This document shows positions 49,286-58,128 of a DNA stretch of 64,000 nucleotides, piece after piece. Each line of letters starts with the position of its first letter. The first letter of the stretch is position 1. The translations under genes and the position numbers were made by a program. The stretch is taken from NCBI GenBank assembly GCA_038244815.1, contig JBBRTB010000024.1, positions 1 through 64,000 on the forward strand, in the 5' to 3' direction. The notes below the pieces were generated by a model that worked only from the letters and a program-made list of their open reading frames with translations, made no database searches and was not told where the DNA came from. This DNA is from DASVHS01 sp038244815. Its GTDB lineage: Bacteria; Acidobacteriota; Thermoanaerobaculia; Gp7-AA8.

Positions 49286-50797
49286 ATGAAGGTGTGTGGG
49301 TCGCGTGTCCTCGCCGGCGCTCTGGCCGTCGTGATTGCATTGCTCAGCGTCTCAGGCGCCGATGCCGCGCCGAAGAGGCGCCGGGTGCGCCGGCGCGCCG
49401 CCCCCACGCCGGTGGAAAAGGCGGTCGGCAATACGCTCCAGGAGCGGCTGGGGTCGCTCATCAACGGGAAGGTGTCGCACGCGTCCGAGGCCAGCATCGA
49501 GGTCGTCGAGCTCGAGAGCGGCCGCGTCATCGGGCAGAAGAATCCGCATATGCCACTGGCGCCCGCTTCGAACATGAAGCTCTTCACGACAGCGGCGGCG
49601 ATCGACCTGCTCAAGCCGACGTTCGAAGTGACGACGACGGTGTACGTTCGCGGAGCCGTGGATCCTTCCGGAACTCTCGACGGCGATGTGAAGATTGTCG
49701 GGCACGGCGATCCGACCATCGGCGGCCGCTTTCACGATGGTCAGGCCACGGCGGTGATCGAGGAGTGGGCGACCGACCTGCAGCGCGCCGGCATCAAGAC
49801 CGTTCGCGGCAATCTCGTGTTCGAGTATGGCTACTTCGATACGGATTACATCCATCCCACCTGGCCGGTCGACCAGCTGGTGAACTGGTACGAGGCGCCC
49901 GTGTCGGCGTTTTCCATGCAGGAGGGCTGCGTGCAGGTGCGCGTGACGCCGAGCCGCCCGGGAAGGCAATGCGTGGTGCAGCTCGAGCCTCCCACAGACT
50001 TTCTGGACGTCCAGAACAGTTGCGTCACCGGCCGCGGCCTGCCGTTCATCACCCGGCCGCGCAACTCCAACACCATCATCGTGCGCGGCGGCGTCCCTTC
50101 GCGCTCCGGCGCAACGGAAGTGTTCGTGTCCGTCGAGGATCCCATCCACTACTTCGCCACCGTCACGGCCGAGACGTTCATCCGCAGCGGTCTCACGATG
50201 GACGGACGGATCGTGGTCACGCCGCACGATCCGCGGAACGACTGGCGTCCGGTCTCACAGCACACCACGCCGCTCAACATCATCGTCTACGTCATCAACA
50301 AGAAGAGCCAGAACCATTACGCCGAACAACTCGTGAAGATGATCGGCGCGGAGACCAGGCAGAGTGGCACCTGGGAAGCGGGAACAGGCGCCGTGACCGA
50401 GTGGCTCACCGGCAAGCTCGGGGTGCCCGCCGAGGAGTTTCACCAGGTCGACGGCTCCGGGATGTCGCGCGACAACCGCGCCTCGGCCGATGCCTTCATC
50501 CACCTGCTCCATTACATGTGGGACAGCCCGAACCGCGACGACTTCGTCAGCTCGCTGCCCTACTCCGGCGATCCCGACGCGAAGTTCGGCAAGCGCCTCA
50601 AACATGCGCCGTACGCCCGGCAGGTCTACGCGAAGACCGGGTACATCGTCGGCGTGGTCGGCCTGTCGGGCTACGTGCACTCCGAGAGCGGGAAGATCTA
50701 CGCCTTCTCGTTCCTCTTCAACCACTATCGGGTGGGCGTGTACGCCGTCTATGCCCTGCAGGACGCGATGCTGAAGGAGTTGATTTCGAATGGGTAG
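49286..50797 (+). CDS. dacB: D-alanyl-D-alanine carboxypeptidase/endopeptidase (PBP4 family)
   Basis: 503 aa from ATG 49286, where the signal peptide begins (RVLAGALAVVIALLSVSGADA); GTG 49220 is rejected. Peptidase S13 motifs: SxxK in LAPASNMKLFTTAA, SxN in SGMSRDNRAS and KTG in YAKTGYIVGV. The usual insert domain lies between SxxK and SxN. It trims or opens peptidoglycan cross-links in the periplasm. It is followed by a repeat array. Confidence 0.95.
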   Translation: MKVCGSRVLAGALAVVIALLSVSGADAAPKRRRVRRRAAPTPVEKAVGNTLQERLGSLINGKVSHASEASIEVVELESGRVIGQKNPHMPLAPASNMKLFTTAAAIDLLKPTFEVTTTVYVRGAVDPSGTLDGDVKIVGHGDPTIGGRFHDGQATAVIEEWATDLQRAGIKTVRGNLVFEYGYFDTDYIHPTWPVDQLVNWYEAPVSAFSMQEGCVQVRVTPSRPGRQCVVQLEPPTDFLDVQNSCVTGRGLPFITRPRNSNTIIVRGGVPSRSGATEVFVSVEDPIHYFATVTAETFIRSGLTMDGRIVVTPHDPRNDWRPVSQHTTPLNIIVYVINKKSQNHYAEQLVKMIGAETRQSGTWEAGTGAVTEWLTGKLGVPAEEFHQVDGSGMSRDNRASADAFIHLLHYMWDSPNRDDFVSSLPYSGDPDAKFGKRLKHAPYARQVYAKTGYIVGVVGLSGYVHSESGKIYAFSFLFNHYRVGVYAVYALQDAMLKELISNG

Positions 50798-50930
50798 CGG
50801 GGTGGGGGGGTGGTGGGTGGTAGGGGTTAGCAGTTAGCAGTTAGCGGTAGCCGGTAGCCGTTCAGCGACCCAGCGACCCAGCGACCCAGCGACCCGGCAA
50901 CCCGGCAACCCAGCAACCAACCCGACCGCA
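50798..50930. repeat. Microsatellite array of GTTAGCA and GACCCAGC words
   Basis: A G-rich start (GGTGGGTGGT), then TTAGCAG and GGTAGCC units, then GACCCAGC four times sliding into AACCCGGC and AACCCAGC. The arms are weaker mirrors than at the other loci. It fills the gap between dacB and guaB. Confidence 0.7.
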
Positions 50931-50978
50931 ATTCCTCCGCTCTGAGGGCTGTTCTATACTCAAATCTGCGGGGGCGAT

Positions 50979-52544
50979 ATGAGCGACGAAGGTGTTTTGC
51001 GGGATGAAGTTCCGGTGATTGGCCGTATCGACTTGCGCGAAGTCGGCCCCAGCGAGCCTGTCGCATCGGAACGCTTTGCCGAGGCCATCGCCATCGGTCT
51101 GACGTTTGACGACGTGCTGCTCCGTCCTGCCAAGTCCGACCTCCATCCGAACTTCGTCGACGTCTCCACACGCCTCACGCGCGACATCCGCCTGAACATC
51201 CCCATCCTCTCCGCGGCGATGGACACGGTCACCGAAGCGCGCCTGGCCATCGCCATGGCCCAGCACGGCGGCCTGGGCGTCATCCACAAGAACATGCCCA
51301 TCGACCGGCAGGCTGAAGAGGTCGACAAGGTGAAGCGATCGGAAGCGGGGATGATCGTCGATCCGGTGACGATGCGGCCGTGGCAATCCATCGCCGAGGC
51401 CATGCAGGTGATGGAGAAGTACAAGATCTCCGGCGTGCCGGTGACCGATGCGAACGGAAAACTCGTCGGCATCCTCACCAATCGCGATCTCCGGTTCGAG
51501 ACGCGTTTCGATCTTCCCATCGCCGAGCGGATGACGAAGGAGAACCTCGTCACCACCCCGGTGGGCACCACGCTCGAGCAGGCCCGCGAGGTTCTGCACC
51601 AGCACCGCATCGAGAAACTGCTCGTCGTCGATCAGAACGGCGACCTCAAGGGTCTGATCACGGTCAAAGACATCCAGAAGGCCCGCCGCTATCCGCAGGC
51701 GGCGAAGGATCCGCTGGGACGCCTGCGCTGCGGCGCGGCCATCGGCGTGGGGAAGGAAGGACTGGACCGCGCCCGCGCCCTCATCGACGCCAAGGTCGAC
51801 GTCGTGGTCATCGACTCCGCGCACGCGCACTCCGCTGGTGTGATGGATGTGATCAAGCAGTTCAAGAAGCTCTTTCCGGATACTCCGCTCATCGCCGGCA
51901 ATGTGGCCACGTTCGAGGGAGCGAGGGATCTCATCGAGCTCGGCGTCGACGCCATCAAAGCCGGCATCGGACCGGGATCGATCTGCACGACGCGCGTGGT
52001 GGCCGGCGCGGGCGTTCCCCAGGTCACCGCCGTGATGGACTGCGTGCGCGCCGCCGAGAAGTACGACATCCCGGTCATCAGCGACGGCGGGATCAAGTTC
52101 TCCGGCGACATCACCAAGGCGCTCGCCGCCGGCGCGAACTCGGTGATGATCGGCTCGTTGTTCGCCGGTACCGATGAAGCGCCGGGCGAGACGATTCTCT
52201 ACCAGGGCCGCACGTTCAAGGCCTATCGCGGCATGGGCTCGATCGCGGCCATGCAGCAGGGATCGAAAGACCGGTACTTCCAGGAAGACGCCGACGCGAA
52301 CAAGCTCGTGCCGGAAGGAATCGAGGGGAAGGTTCCGTACAAGGGCTCGCTCTCGGCGATGATTCCGCAGCTCATCGGCGGCCTGCGTTCGGGCATGGGC
52401 CTGACCGGCTCGGCCACGGTGGACGACCTGCGCACGAAGTCGCAGTTCGTGCGCATCACCAACGCCGGGCTGCGCGAATCCCACGCCCACGACGTGATCA
52501 TCACGAAGGAAGCGCCGAATTACCGGATGGACTCGAGCGACTGA
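50979..52544 (+). CDS. guaB: IMP dehydrogenase
   Basis: 521 aa. TATACT at 50955-50960 and GGGGG just before ATG 50979. TIM barrel with nucleophile C336 in GPGSICTTRV, plus SDGGIKFSGDITKALAAGA and YKGSLSAMIPQLIGGLRSGMG. Two CBS domains, about 122-240, are inserted near the N-terminus. It catalyses the NAD+-dependent step from IMP to XMP that commits purines to guanine nucleotides. The N-terminus is about 27 residues longer than typical GuaB, before LTFDDVLL. Confidence 0.95.
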   Translation: MSDEGVLRDEVPVIGRIDLREVGPSEPVASERFAEAIAIGLTFDDVLLRPAKSDLHPNFVDVSTRLTRDIRLNIPILSAAMDTVTEARLAIAMAQHGGLGVIHKNMPIDRQAEEVDKVKRSEAGMIVDPVTMRPWQSIAEAMQVMEKYKISGVPVTDANGKLVGILTNRDLRFETRFDLPIAERMTKENLVTTPVGTTLEQAREVLHQHRIEKLLVVDQNGDLKGLITVKDIQKARRYPQAAKDPLGRLRCGAAIGVGKEGLDRARALIDAKVDVVVIDSAHAHSAGVMDVIKQFKKLFPDTPLIAGNVATFEGARDLIELGVDAIKAGIGPGSICTTRVVAGAGVPQVTAVMDCVRAAEKYDIPVISDGGIKFSGDITKALAAGANSVMIGSLFAGTDEAPGETILYQGRTFKAYRGMGSIAAMQQGSKDRYFQEDADANKLVPEGIEGKVPYKGSLSAMIPQLIGGLRSGMGLTGSATVDDLRTKSQFVRITNAGLRESHAHDVIITKEAPNYRMDSSD

Positions 52545-52574
52545 CGGGATCAGTCCTCCCGTTACACATCCCGC

Positions 52575-52973
52575 ATGCGTGTTCCCGGCGATGACGGCAT
52601 CGGCTCGTTCCCGACCATCGATGATTTCTCCGTACGCGTGAGCGACTGGCCCGAGCACCAGATCGAGTTCGCCGGCGCGAAGCGGGGAAGGCTGGTGTTC
52701 TTCCCGGCCTGGGAGCATGCCGACCGCGACCTCCGTCACTTCACGGCCGCGGATGTTCCGATGGGAACGATGGAAGAGCCCTACGACGACGCCGACGAAG
52801 CGTGGCGCCTCATCCTCTTCGAGCATCGCGGCTTCGTTTACGTGCTTGAGGCCGACGATCCGCATGCGGAAGACTTTCCGCGCTTTTTCCGCGTTCCTCG
52901 CGACCGCTATCTCGCCGCCTGGGCCATGCTGATCGACGTGCACAACCCGATCAAGCCGCTGGATGACGTGTAG
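52575..52973 (+). CDS. Unknown small soluble protein
   Basis: 132 aa. Acidic, rich in Asp, Phe and Trp; predicted alpha/beta with no signal or membrane helix. Distinct pieces: FSVRVSDWPEHQIEFAGAK, WRLILFEHRGFVYVLEAD and FRVPRDRYLAAWAMLIDVHN. No family recognised. Third-codon GC matches neighbours, and it lies 30 bp after guaB in the same direction, so it is probably real and co-transcribed. It is convergent with the amidohydrolase. Confidence 0.65.
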   Translation: MRVPGDDGIGSFPTIDDFSVRVSDWPEHQIEFAGAKRGRLVFFPAWEHADRDLRHFTAADVPMGTMEEPYDDADEAWRLILFEHRGFVYVLEADDPHAEDFPRFFRVPRDRYLAAWAMLIDVHNPIKPLDDV

Positions 52974-52982
52974 GCCGCGGGC

Positions 52983-54263
52983 CTACTTCCTGAAGACGAC
53001 GCCATCCTTCATCACGAACCCGACGTTCTCCAGCACAGCCACGTCCCGCAGCGGATCTCCGTTCACGGCGATGACATCCGCGTAGGCGCCGGGAGCGATC
53101 ACGCCCAGGTCGCCGGTCATGTCCAGCAGCGCGGCGGCGCTCGATGTCGCGGCGCGGATCGCATCCATCGGAGACATGCCCAGGCCGGTCATGTCGAGAA
53201 ACTCGGCGGCCATGGGCTGGGTCCAGGGGAAGCCGCCCACGTCGGTGCCGAACGCGATCTTCACGCCGGCGCGCATCGCTTTCTGAAACGAAGGGCCGTG
53301 CACGGCGGCACGCTTCGCGTCGCGCTTGCCGGCCGGCGTGCCCGGATCGGCATTGTCGACCGTGTAGACGTGCAGCGTCGGCACGTACCAGGTTCCCTGC
53401 TTGACCATCTGCGCGACATCGGCGTCGGTGAGCTCGAGGCCGTGCTCGATCGAGTCGCATCCGCCGTCGAGCGCCCGGCGCAGTCCCTCGCCGTTGTAGG
53501 CGTGGCAGGCCACCTTGCGCTTCCAGCCATGCGCCTCGTCGACGATCGCGCGCAGTTCTTCGACGGTCAGGGTCGGCTGCGACACCAGGTTGCCGTTCCG
53601 GTCGAGCCAGGAGCGGTGGGTCATGTAGACCTTGATCCAGTCGGCGCCGTGGTCGAGCTGCTCGCGTGCCGCCTTGCGCGCCTCCACCGGGCCGTCGACG
53701 ATCTGCACGCCCTTCGGTACGACGATGTCGGGGTTGTAGCCTTCCAGCGGGTAGCCGCCCGTCGTCGAGATCGCCCGCGTCACCACGAACATGCGCGGCC
53801 CCGGGATGCGCCCCTCGTCGATGGCCATCCTGATGCCGACGTCGCCGTAGCCCGCTCCTTCCGTCTCCACGTCACGGATCGTGGTGAAGCCCTGTTCCAG
53901 CGCGCGCCGCGCCGACACCGCCGCGCGCACGGCCCGATAGGCGATCGGAAACTTCAGCAACTGGATGTCGTAACCCCCCTCGGCCGGGTCCTCGCCCTGC
54001 AGGAAGATGTGCGTGTGCGTGTCGATGAGACCCGGCAGGACGGTCATGTTCGACAGATCGATGACGTTGGCGCCGGCAGGGATGGCCGCTGGCGCATCGG
54101 CCACGCTCTCGATGCGGTTGCCGCGGATGACGATGATCTGATTGGCGCGGGGCTGCGATGACTTGCCGTCGATGAGCGTCCCGGCCCGGATCACCGTGAC
54201 GTTCTGGGCGGCAAGCGGAAGTGCCAGAACGGTCGCAAGAACGATCAGTCGAATGATGCGCAT
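52983..54263 (-). CDS. Secreted amidohydrolase-family metal-dependent hydrolase
   Basis: 426 aa. Signal peptide (IIRLIVLATVLALPLAAQ). Amidohydrolase barrel: GLIDTHTHIF (HxH), KVYMTHRSW (carbamylated Lys position), ACHAYNGEGLR, DSIEHGLEL and FGTDVGGFPW (catalytic Asp). This resembles imidazolonepropionase-like and Xaa-Pro dipeptidase-like secreted hydrolases. It probably clears a cyclic amide or dipeptide in the periplasm. Its start lies only 17 bp from that of the divergent methyltransferase. Confidence 0.88.
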   Translation of the reverse strand: MRIIRLIVLATVLALPLAAQNVTVIRAGTLIDGKSSQPRANQIIVIRGNRIESVADAPAAIPAGANVIDLSNMTVLPGLIDTHTHIFLQGEDPAEGGYDIQLLKFPIAYRAVRAAVSARRALEQGFTTIRDVETEGAGYGDVGIRMAIDEGRIPGPRMFVVTRAISTTGGYPLEGYNPDIVVPKGVQIVDGPVEARKAAREQLDHGADWIKVYMTHRSWLDRNGNLVSQPTLTVEELRAIVDEAHGWKRKVACHAYNGEGLRRALDGGCDSIEHGLELTDADVAQMVKQGTWYVPTLHVYTVDNADPGTPAGKRDAKRAAVHGPSFQKAMRAGVKIAFGTDVGGFPWTQPMAAEFLDMTGLGMSPMDAIRAATSSAAALLDMTGDLGVIAPGAYADVIAVNGDPLRDVAVLENVGFVMKDGVVFRK

Positions 54264-54268
54264 GCTGA

Positions 54269-54275
54269 TAGCTTA
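54269..54275. promoter_or_regulatory. Overlapping divergent -10 boxes (TAGCTT / TAAGCT)
   Basis: TAGCTTA reads as TAGCTT for the right gene (54269-54274, 6 nt to ATG 54281) and as TAAGCT on the other strand for the left gene (54270-54275, 6 nt to ATG 54263). Both transcripts would be leaderless, from one shared AT-rich heptamer. Confidence 0.5.
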
Positions 54276-54280
54276 GCGCC

Positions 54281-54991
54281 ATGGCCATGCTGCGCATCGT
54301 TCTTGTCGAGCCGCGGGAAGCGGGCAATGTCGGCGCGGTGGCGCGGGTCATGAAGAACTTCGGCTTCCACGACCTCGTGATCGTCGGCGAGCATCCTCAG
54401 CTCCTTCCCGTGGCGGGATGGTGGGCGAGCGGCGCGGACGATCTGCTGGAGCGCGCCCGCTTCGCCGCGACACTGGGCGAGGCGCTCGCCGATACGCATC
54501 TGACGGTTGCCACCACCTCGACGCGCGGACGCACCACGCCGGTGGACTTCACGCCGCGGCAGTTGGCCGCCGAATTCTCGGCTTTGGCGCACGAGCAGGT
54601 CCTGGCCCTGGTATTCGGACGGGAGGACAGCGGCCTCACCCGCGACGAGCTCGTGCAATGCCAGCGCAGCGCGGCCATTCCCACCAGCGACGCCTTTCCG
54701 ACGATGAACCTGGCCCAGGCCGCCGGCGTGTTCTGCTTTTCCCTGTCGTCGATCGAGCGTAAGGCGCAGGCGAGGGAGCTGGCGCCGGCGGCGCTCGTCG
54801 AGCGGATGCACGAGCGCTTCGAGTCGCTTCTGCTCGAGGCCGGCTTCCTGCACGCGAACAACCCCGCCCGCATCTACGATGAAGTCCGCGCCATCCTCGG
54901 ACGGGCATCACTCGACGAGCGGGAAGTGACGATCCTCCTGGGAATGATCCGGCAGATCGAGTGGAGGATAGGGCGGGGAGAAGGCGCGTAG
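54281..54991 (+). CDS. trmJ: TrmJ-like tRNA/rRNA 2'-O-methyltransferase (SPOUT)
   Basis: 236 aa. SPOUT-fold knot motifs: VLVEPREAGNVGAVARVMKNFGF, LALVFGREDSGLT and FPTMNLAQAAGVFCF. The C-terminal helical extension (about 165-236) is typical of TrmJ. It methylates the ribose at position 32 of some tRNAs using S-adenosylmethionine. No Shine-Dalgarno. Confidence 0.9.
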   Translation: MAMLRIVLVEPREAGNVGAVARVMKNFGFHDLVIVGEHPQLLPVAGWWASGADDLLERARFAATLGEALADTHLTVATTSTRGRTTPVDFTPRQLAAEFSALAHEQVLALVFGREDSGLTRDELVQCQRSAAIPTSDAFPTMNLAQAAGVFCFSLSSIERKAQARELAPAALVERMHERFESLLLEAGFLHANNPARIYDEVRAILGRASLDEREVTILLGMIRQIEWRIGRGEGA

Positions 54992-55078
54992 GTCGTCGGT
55001 GGGAAGGGGTCGTGGGTCGTCGGTCGTAGGTCCCGGGGGCTGCGAAGAGTCCCCCGTGACCCACGACCAACGACCTAC
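54990..55078. repeat. Hairpin of GGTCGTGG words between convergent genes
   Basis: The left arm GTAGGTCGTCGG and GGTCGTGGGTCG mirrors the right arm CGTGACCCACGACC and AACGACCTAC around GTCCCGGGGG-CTGCGAAGA-GTCCCCC. It lies across the two converging stop codons and is probably a shared terminator or transcript stabiliser. Confidence 0.75.
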
Positions 55079-55494
55079 TTTGTCTGGTGGGTTTCGAGAA
55101 GGCAATCCGAGATGATGTCGATGAACTTGTCGAGATCGAACGGCTTGAGGATGGCGTTGCAGACGGCCGAGGCGGGGATCTTGTCGACGCCGCGCTTGCC
55201 GGCCGCGGTGAAGACCACGATGTGCGGGCGTTTTTCCGGATGGAGCTCGCCGATTTTCTCGATGAACTCGTAGCCGTTGATGCGGGGCATCATGAGATCG
55301 AGCAGGATGAGATCGAAGCCGCCGTTCTCCTGGACCTTCTCCAGCCCGGCGGCGCCGTCCTCGGCGAGCTCGACTTCGAACTTCAAGCGCCGCAGAACCG
55401 CCTGCAGGAGGACGCGAATGGCCAGATCGTCGTCGATGACGAGGATTCGCCTGCCGCTTCCGTCGATCTTGCCTACAGCCATCCGCACGCTCAC
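55075..55494 (-). CDS. Stand-alone receiver domain
   Basis: 139 aa from GTG 55494 (ATG 55482 possible). Receiver motifs: RILVIDDD, LILLDLMMPRINGYEF (phospho-Asp) and VVFTAAGKRG (Thr), with Lys in AILKPF. The third output-less receiver in the window. TACCAT lies about 10 nt before the GTG. No kinase is nearby. Confidence 0.88.
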   Translation of the reverse strand: MSVRMAVGKIDGSGRRILVIDDDLAIRVLLQAVLRRLKFEVELAEDGAAGLEKVQENGGFDLILLDLMMPRINGYEFIEKIGELHPEKRPHIVVFTAAGKRGVDKIPASAVCNAILKPFDLDKFIDIISDCLLETHQTK

Positions 55495-55568
55495 AAATGC
55501 TTAAATGGTAAACACATACCGGCCTGAAGCATTTCCCGGGGCCGCAACTTTACAGCGCTGGAAGACTT

Positions 55569-55574
55569 TACCCT
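55569..55574 (+). promoter_or_regulatory. -10 box (TACCCT) 7 nt before ATG 55582
   Basis: TACCCT with 7 nt to the start codon; fits the TANNNT leaderless pattern seen elsewhere in the window. Confidence 0.35.
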
Positions 55575-55581
55575 CAACGCC

Positions 55582-56106
55582 ATGAGCTCGTCACCGACTG
55601 CATTTGCCGCTGGCGCAAAGCGGCTGTTCCCGTTCCGGCCGTGGGTGCGCCGGGCCGGCCTCTCGATCGTGCTCGTGGCATCGCTGATCACGATTGCGAT
55701 CGTGCTGGCCATCGTGACGAAGTCTTCCTTTCGCTTCGGCTGGATCCGCGAGCCCTTCGTCTGGATCTACATCGGGACGCTCTGGTTGGGCGGCGTGAAG
55801 ATCATGGCCGGCACGATGCGGCCCGTGGCCGAAGCCGATGAGAGAGGGCTGGTGCTTCGTCCGCTGCATCAGTTTTTCGAGAAACGCGTCTCCTGGCCGG
55901 CCATCCGGGGAACGGAACAACTGATGGGAGGCGACCGTCTCATCCTCTATTACGACTCGGCGCGAGGGATGCGCTTCGTCGCTCTCAATCTCAATCTCGT
56001 GAAAGGACGCCGCGATTTTCTGGTCCTGCTCGACGGCCGGCTGGCCACGATGGGCTTCGTCGAGAAACAGGTCGATCGTTCGCGATATCTTTCGCGGCCG
56101 GCATGA
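55582..56106 (+). CDS. Membrane protein, unknown
   Basis: 174 aa. Two membrane helices (LSIVLVASLITIAIVLAIV and VWIYIGTLWLGGVKIMAG), then a C-terminal soluble domain with EADERGLVLRPLHQFFEKRVSWPAIRG, a PH-like pattern seen in small bacterial membrane proteins. No family named with confidence. The stop overlaps the ligA ATG by 4 nt, so it is co-translated with the DNA ligase. Confidence 0.7.
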   Translation: MSSSPTAFAAGAKRLFPFRPWVRRAGLSIVLVASLITIAIVLAIVTKSSFRFGWIREPFVWIYIGTLWLGGVKIMAGTMRPVAEADERGLVLRPLHQFFEKRVSWPAIRGTEQLMGGDRLILYYDSARGMRFVALNLNLVKGRRDFLVLLDGRLATMGFVEKQVDRSRYLSRPA

Positions 56107-58097
56107 GCGTCAAGGCGGACATCGAGAAGCTGCGGGCCGATCTGGGGCGGCACAACCGCCTCTACTACGCCGGCGAGCCGGAGATCACCGACTTCGAGTT
56201 CGATTCCAGGATGCGCCGGCTGCAGGAGCTGGAGGCGAAGCATCCCGAGTTTTTCGATCCCAATTCGCCGACCGCGCGGGTGGGCGGGGAGCCCGTGGCA
56301 GGGTTTGCCACGGTGGTCCACGACCCGCCCATGCTGTCGATCGAGAACTCGTACTCTCTCGAAGAACTGCGGGAGTGGCACGAGCGCGTACAGCGCGGGC
56401 TGGGCCGGGACGAGATCGAGTACGAGGCCGAGCTGAAGATCGACGGCGTGTCCATCGACCTTCTCTACGAAGGTGGTGCGCTCGTGCGCGCGGCCACGCG
56501 AGGAGACGGCGTGCGCGGCGACGACGTCACCGCGAACGTGCGCACGGCGCGGTCGCTGCCGCTGCACGTGAAGACGAAGCTCCGGCAGCTCGAGGTGCGC
56601 GGCGAGATCTACATCTCCAAACAGGACTTCGTGAAGATCAACGAGGAGATCGAGGAGGGGGGCCAGGAGCCGCTTGCCAATCCGCGCAACACCGCGGCGG
56701 GCTCGCTGCGCCAGAAGGATCCGAAGCTGGCCGCGCAGCGCAGGCTCAATGCTTTCGTTTACCACCTGGTCCGCTCCGACGACCTGCGCGTGGAGTCGCA
56801 GTGGAGCGCGTACGAGTTGCTGGAAACGCTTGGCTTCCCGCTCAATCCGCATCGCGTACTCTGCCGGTCGATCGAAGAGGTCGAGGCGTTCATCGGCAAG
56901 TGGCACGAGAGCCGTCATGCTCTGGCATTCGACATCGACGGCATCGTGGTGAAGGTGAACCGGCGCGAGGAGCAACTCGAGCTGGGGACGACGTCGAAGG
57001 CGCCGCGCTGGGCCATCGCCTACAAATATCCGCCCGAGGCGGCGCGGACGATCGTGCGGGCCATCAACCTGTACGTCGGACGCACCGGCACGGTCACGCC
57101 GGTCGCCGAATTCGATCCGGTGCGGCTCGGCGGAACGAAGGTCGTCAACGCCTCACTCCACAACTTCGATGAGCTGGCCCGCAAGGACGTCCGCCTCGGC
57201 GACACCATCGTGGTCGAGAAGGGCGGCGACATCATCCCCAAGGTCGTCGACGTCATCAAAGACAAGCGCCCGCGCGGCGCGCGCATCGTGCACCCGCCGA
57301 AGACGTGTCCGGTGTGCCGCCAGCCGCTGCACCGCTTCGAAGAGGAAGTGGCCATCCGCTGCATCAACCAGGGTTGTCCGGCCATCGTGCTGCAGTCGCT
57401 CACACATTTCGGCTCGCGCAAGGCCATGGATATCGAAGGTCTGGGATGGCAGACCGTGCAGGCGCTTCTCGATGCCGGACTGGTCACCGATTACGCGTCG
57501 CTCTATGAGCTGACCGCCGCGAACGTCGCCGCGCTCGATCGTAAAGGCGAGAAGTCGGCGGAGAAGCTCATCGAGGCCATCGAGAAGTCGAAGGAGAACG
57601 AGCTCTCCCGCTTCATCTACGCGCTGGGCATCCGCTTCGTCGGGGAGCGCGCGGCCAAGGTGCTGGCCGCGGCCATGAAGTCGATCGACGCGCTGATGGA
57701 CGCGACGGCCGAACAACTCGTGGAGGTGCCGGAGATCGGCCCGAAGCTCGCCGAGTCGATCACGTTCTACTTCTCCGTCCCCGCCAACCGCGAGCGCCTC
57801 GAGAAGATGAAGCGCCTCGGCGTCGCACCGCGTCATGTCGCCACTGCCACCGGGACCCGCCTGGCCGGGAAAACGATCGTGGTCACCGGCACGCTCTCCC
57901 GCTTCTCACGCGACGAGATCCACAAGCTCATCGAACGCGAAGGCGGCAAGCCCGGAGCGTCCGTGTCGTCGAAGACGTCCTGCGTCGTCGCCGGCGAGGC
58001 CGCGGGATCGAAACTGGAGAAAGCGAAATCGCTGGGAGTCCCGGTGCTGAGCGAAGATGAGTTCGTGGAGATGCTGGAGAAAGAGAGCGCAGATTAG
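56103..58097 (+). CDS. ligA: NAD+-dependent DNA ligase
   Basis: 664 aa. The Ia domain opens it (LRADLGRHNRLYYAGEPEITDFEFD). Catalytic K112 lies in ELKIDGVSIDL, with RGDGVRGDDVTANVRT after it. The OB fold contains NLYVGRTGTVTPVAEF. The zinc finger is near 402-425 (CPVCRQPLHR, RCINQGCPA), with four Cys. Helix-hairpin-helix repeats and a BRCT domain (LAGKTIVVTGTLSRFSRDEI) end it. It seals nicks with NAD+ as AMP donor. Confidence 0.97.
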   Translation: MSVKADIEKLRADLGRHNRLYYAGEPEITDFEFDSRMRRLQELEAKHPEFFDPNSPTARVGGEPVAGFATVVHDPPMLSIENSYSLEELREWHERVQRGLGRDEIEYEAELKIDGVSIDLLYEGGALVRAATRGDGVRGDDVTANVRTARSLPLHVKTKLRQLEVRGEIYISKQDFVKINEEIEEGGQEPLANPRNTAAGSLRQKDPKLAAQRRLNAFVYHLVRSDDLRVESQWSAYELLETLGFPLNPHRVLCRSIEEVEAFIGKWHESRHALAFDIDGIVVKVNRREEQLELGTTSKAPRWAIAYKYPPEAARTIVRAINLYVGRTGTVTPVAEFDPVRLGGTKVVNASLHNFDELARKDVRLGDTIVVEKGGDIIPKVVDVIKDKRPRGARIVHPPKTCPVCRQPLHRFEEEVAIRCINQGCPAIVLQSLTHFGSRKAMDIEGLGWQTVQALLDAGLVTDYASLYELTAANVAALDRKGEKSAEKLIEAIEKSKENELSRFIYALGIRFVGERAAKVLAAAMKSIDALMDATAEQLVEVPEIGPKLAESITFYFSVPANRERLEKMKRLGVAPRHVATATGTRLAGKTIVVTGTLSRFSRDEIHKLIEREGGKPGASVSSKTSCVVAGEAAGSKLEKAKSLGVPVLSEDEFVEMLEKESAD

Positions 58098-58128
58098 AGC
58101 TTGGCTGCCGCTCCACGAATCTCCAGTC

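Noticed and set aside
50862..52943. Long open frame (693 codons) on the minus strand across guaB
   Set aside because: High GC leaves antisense frames open; guaB on the plus strand carries the complete catalytic and CBS motifs.
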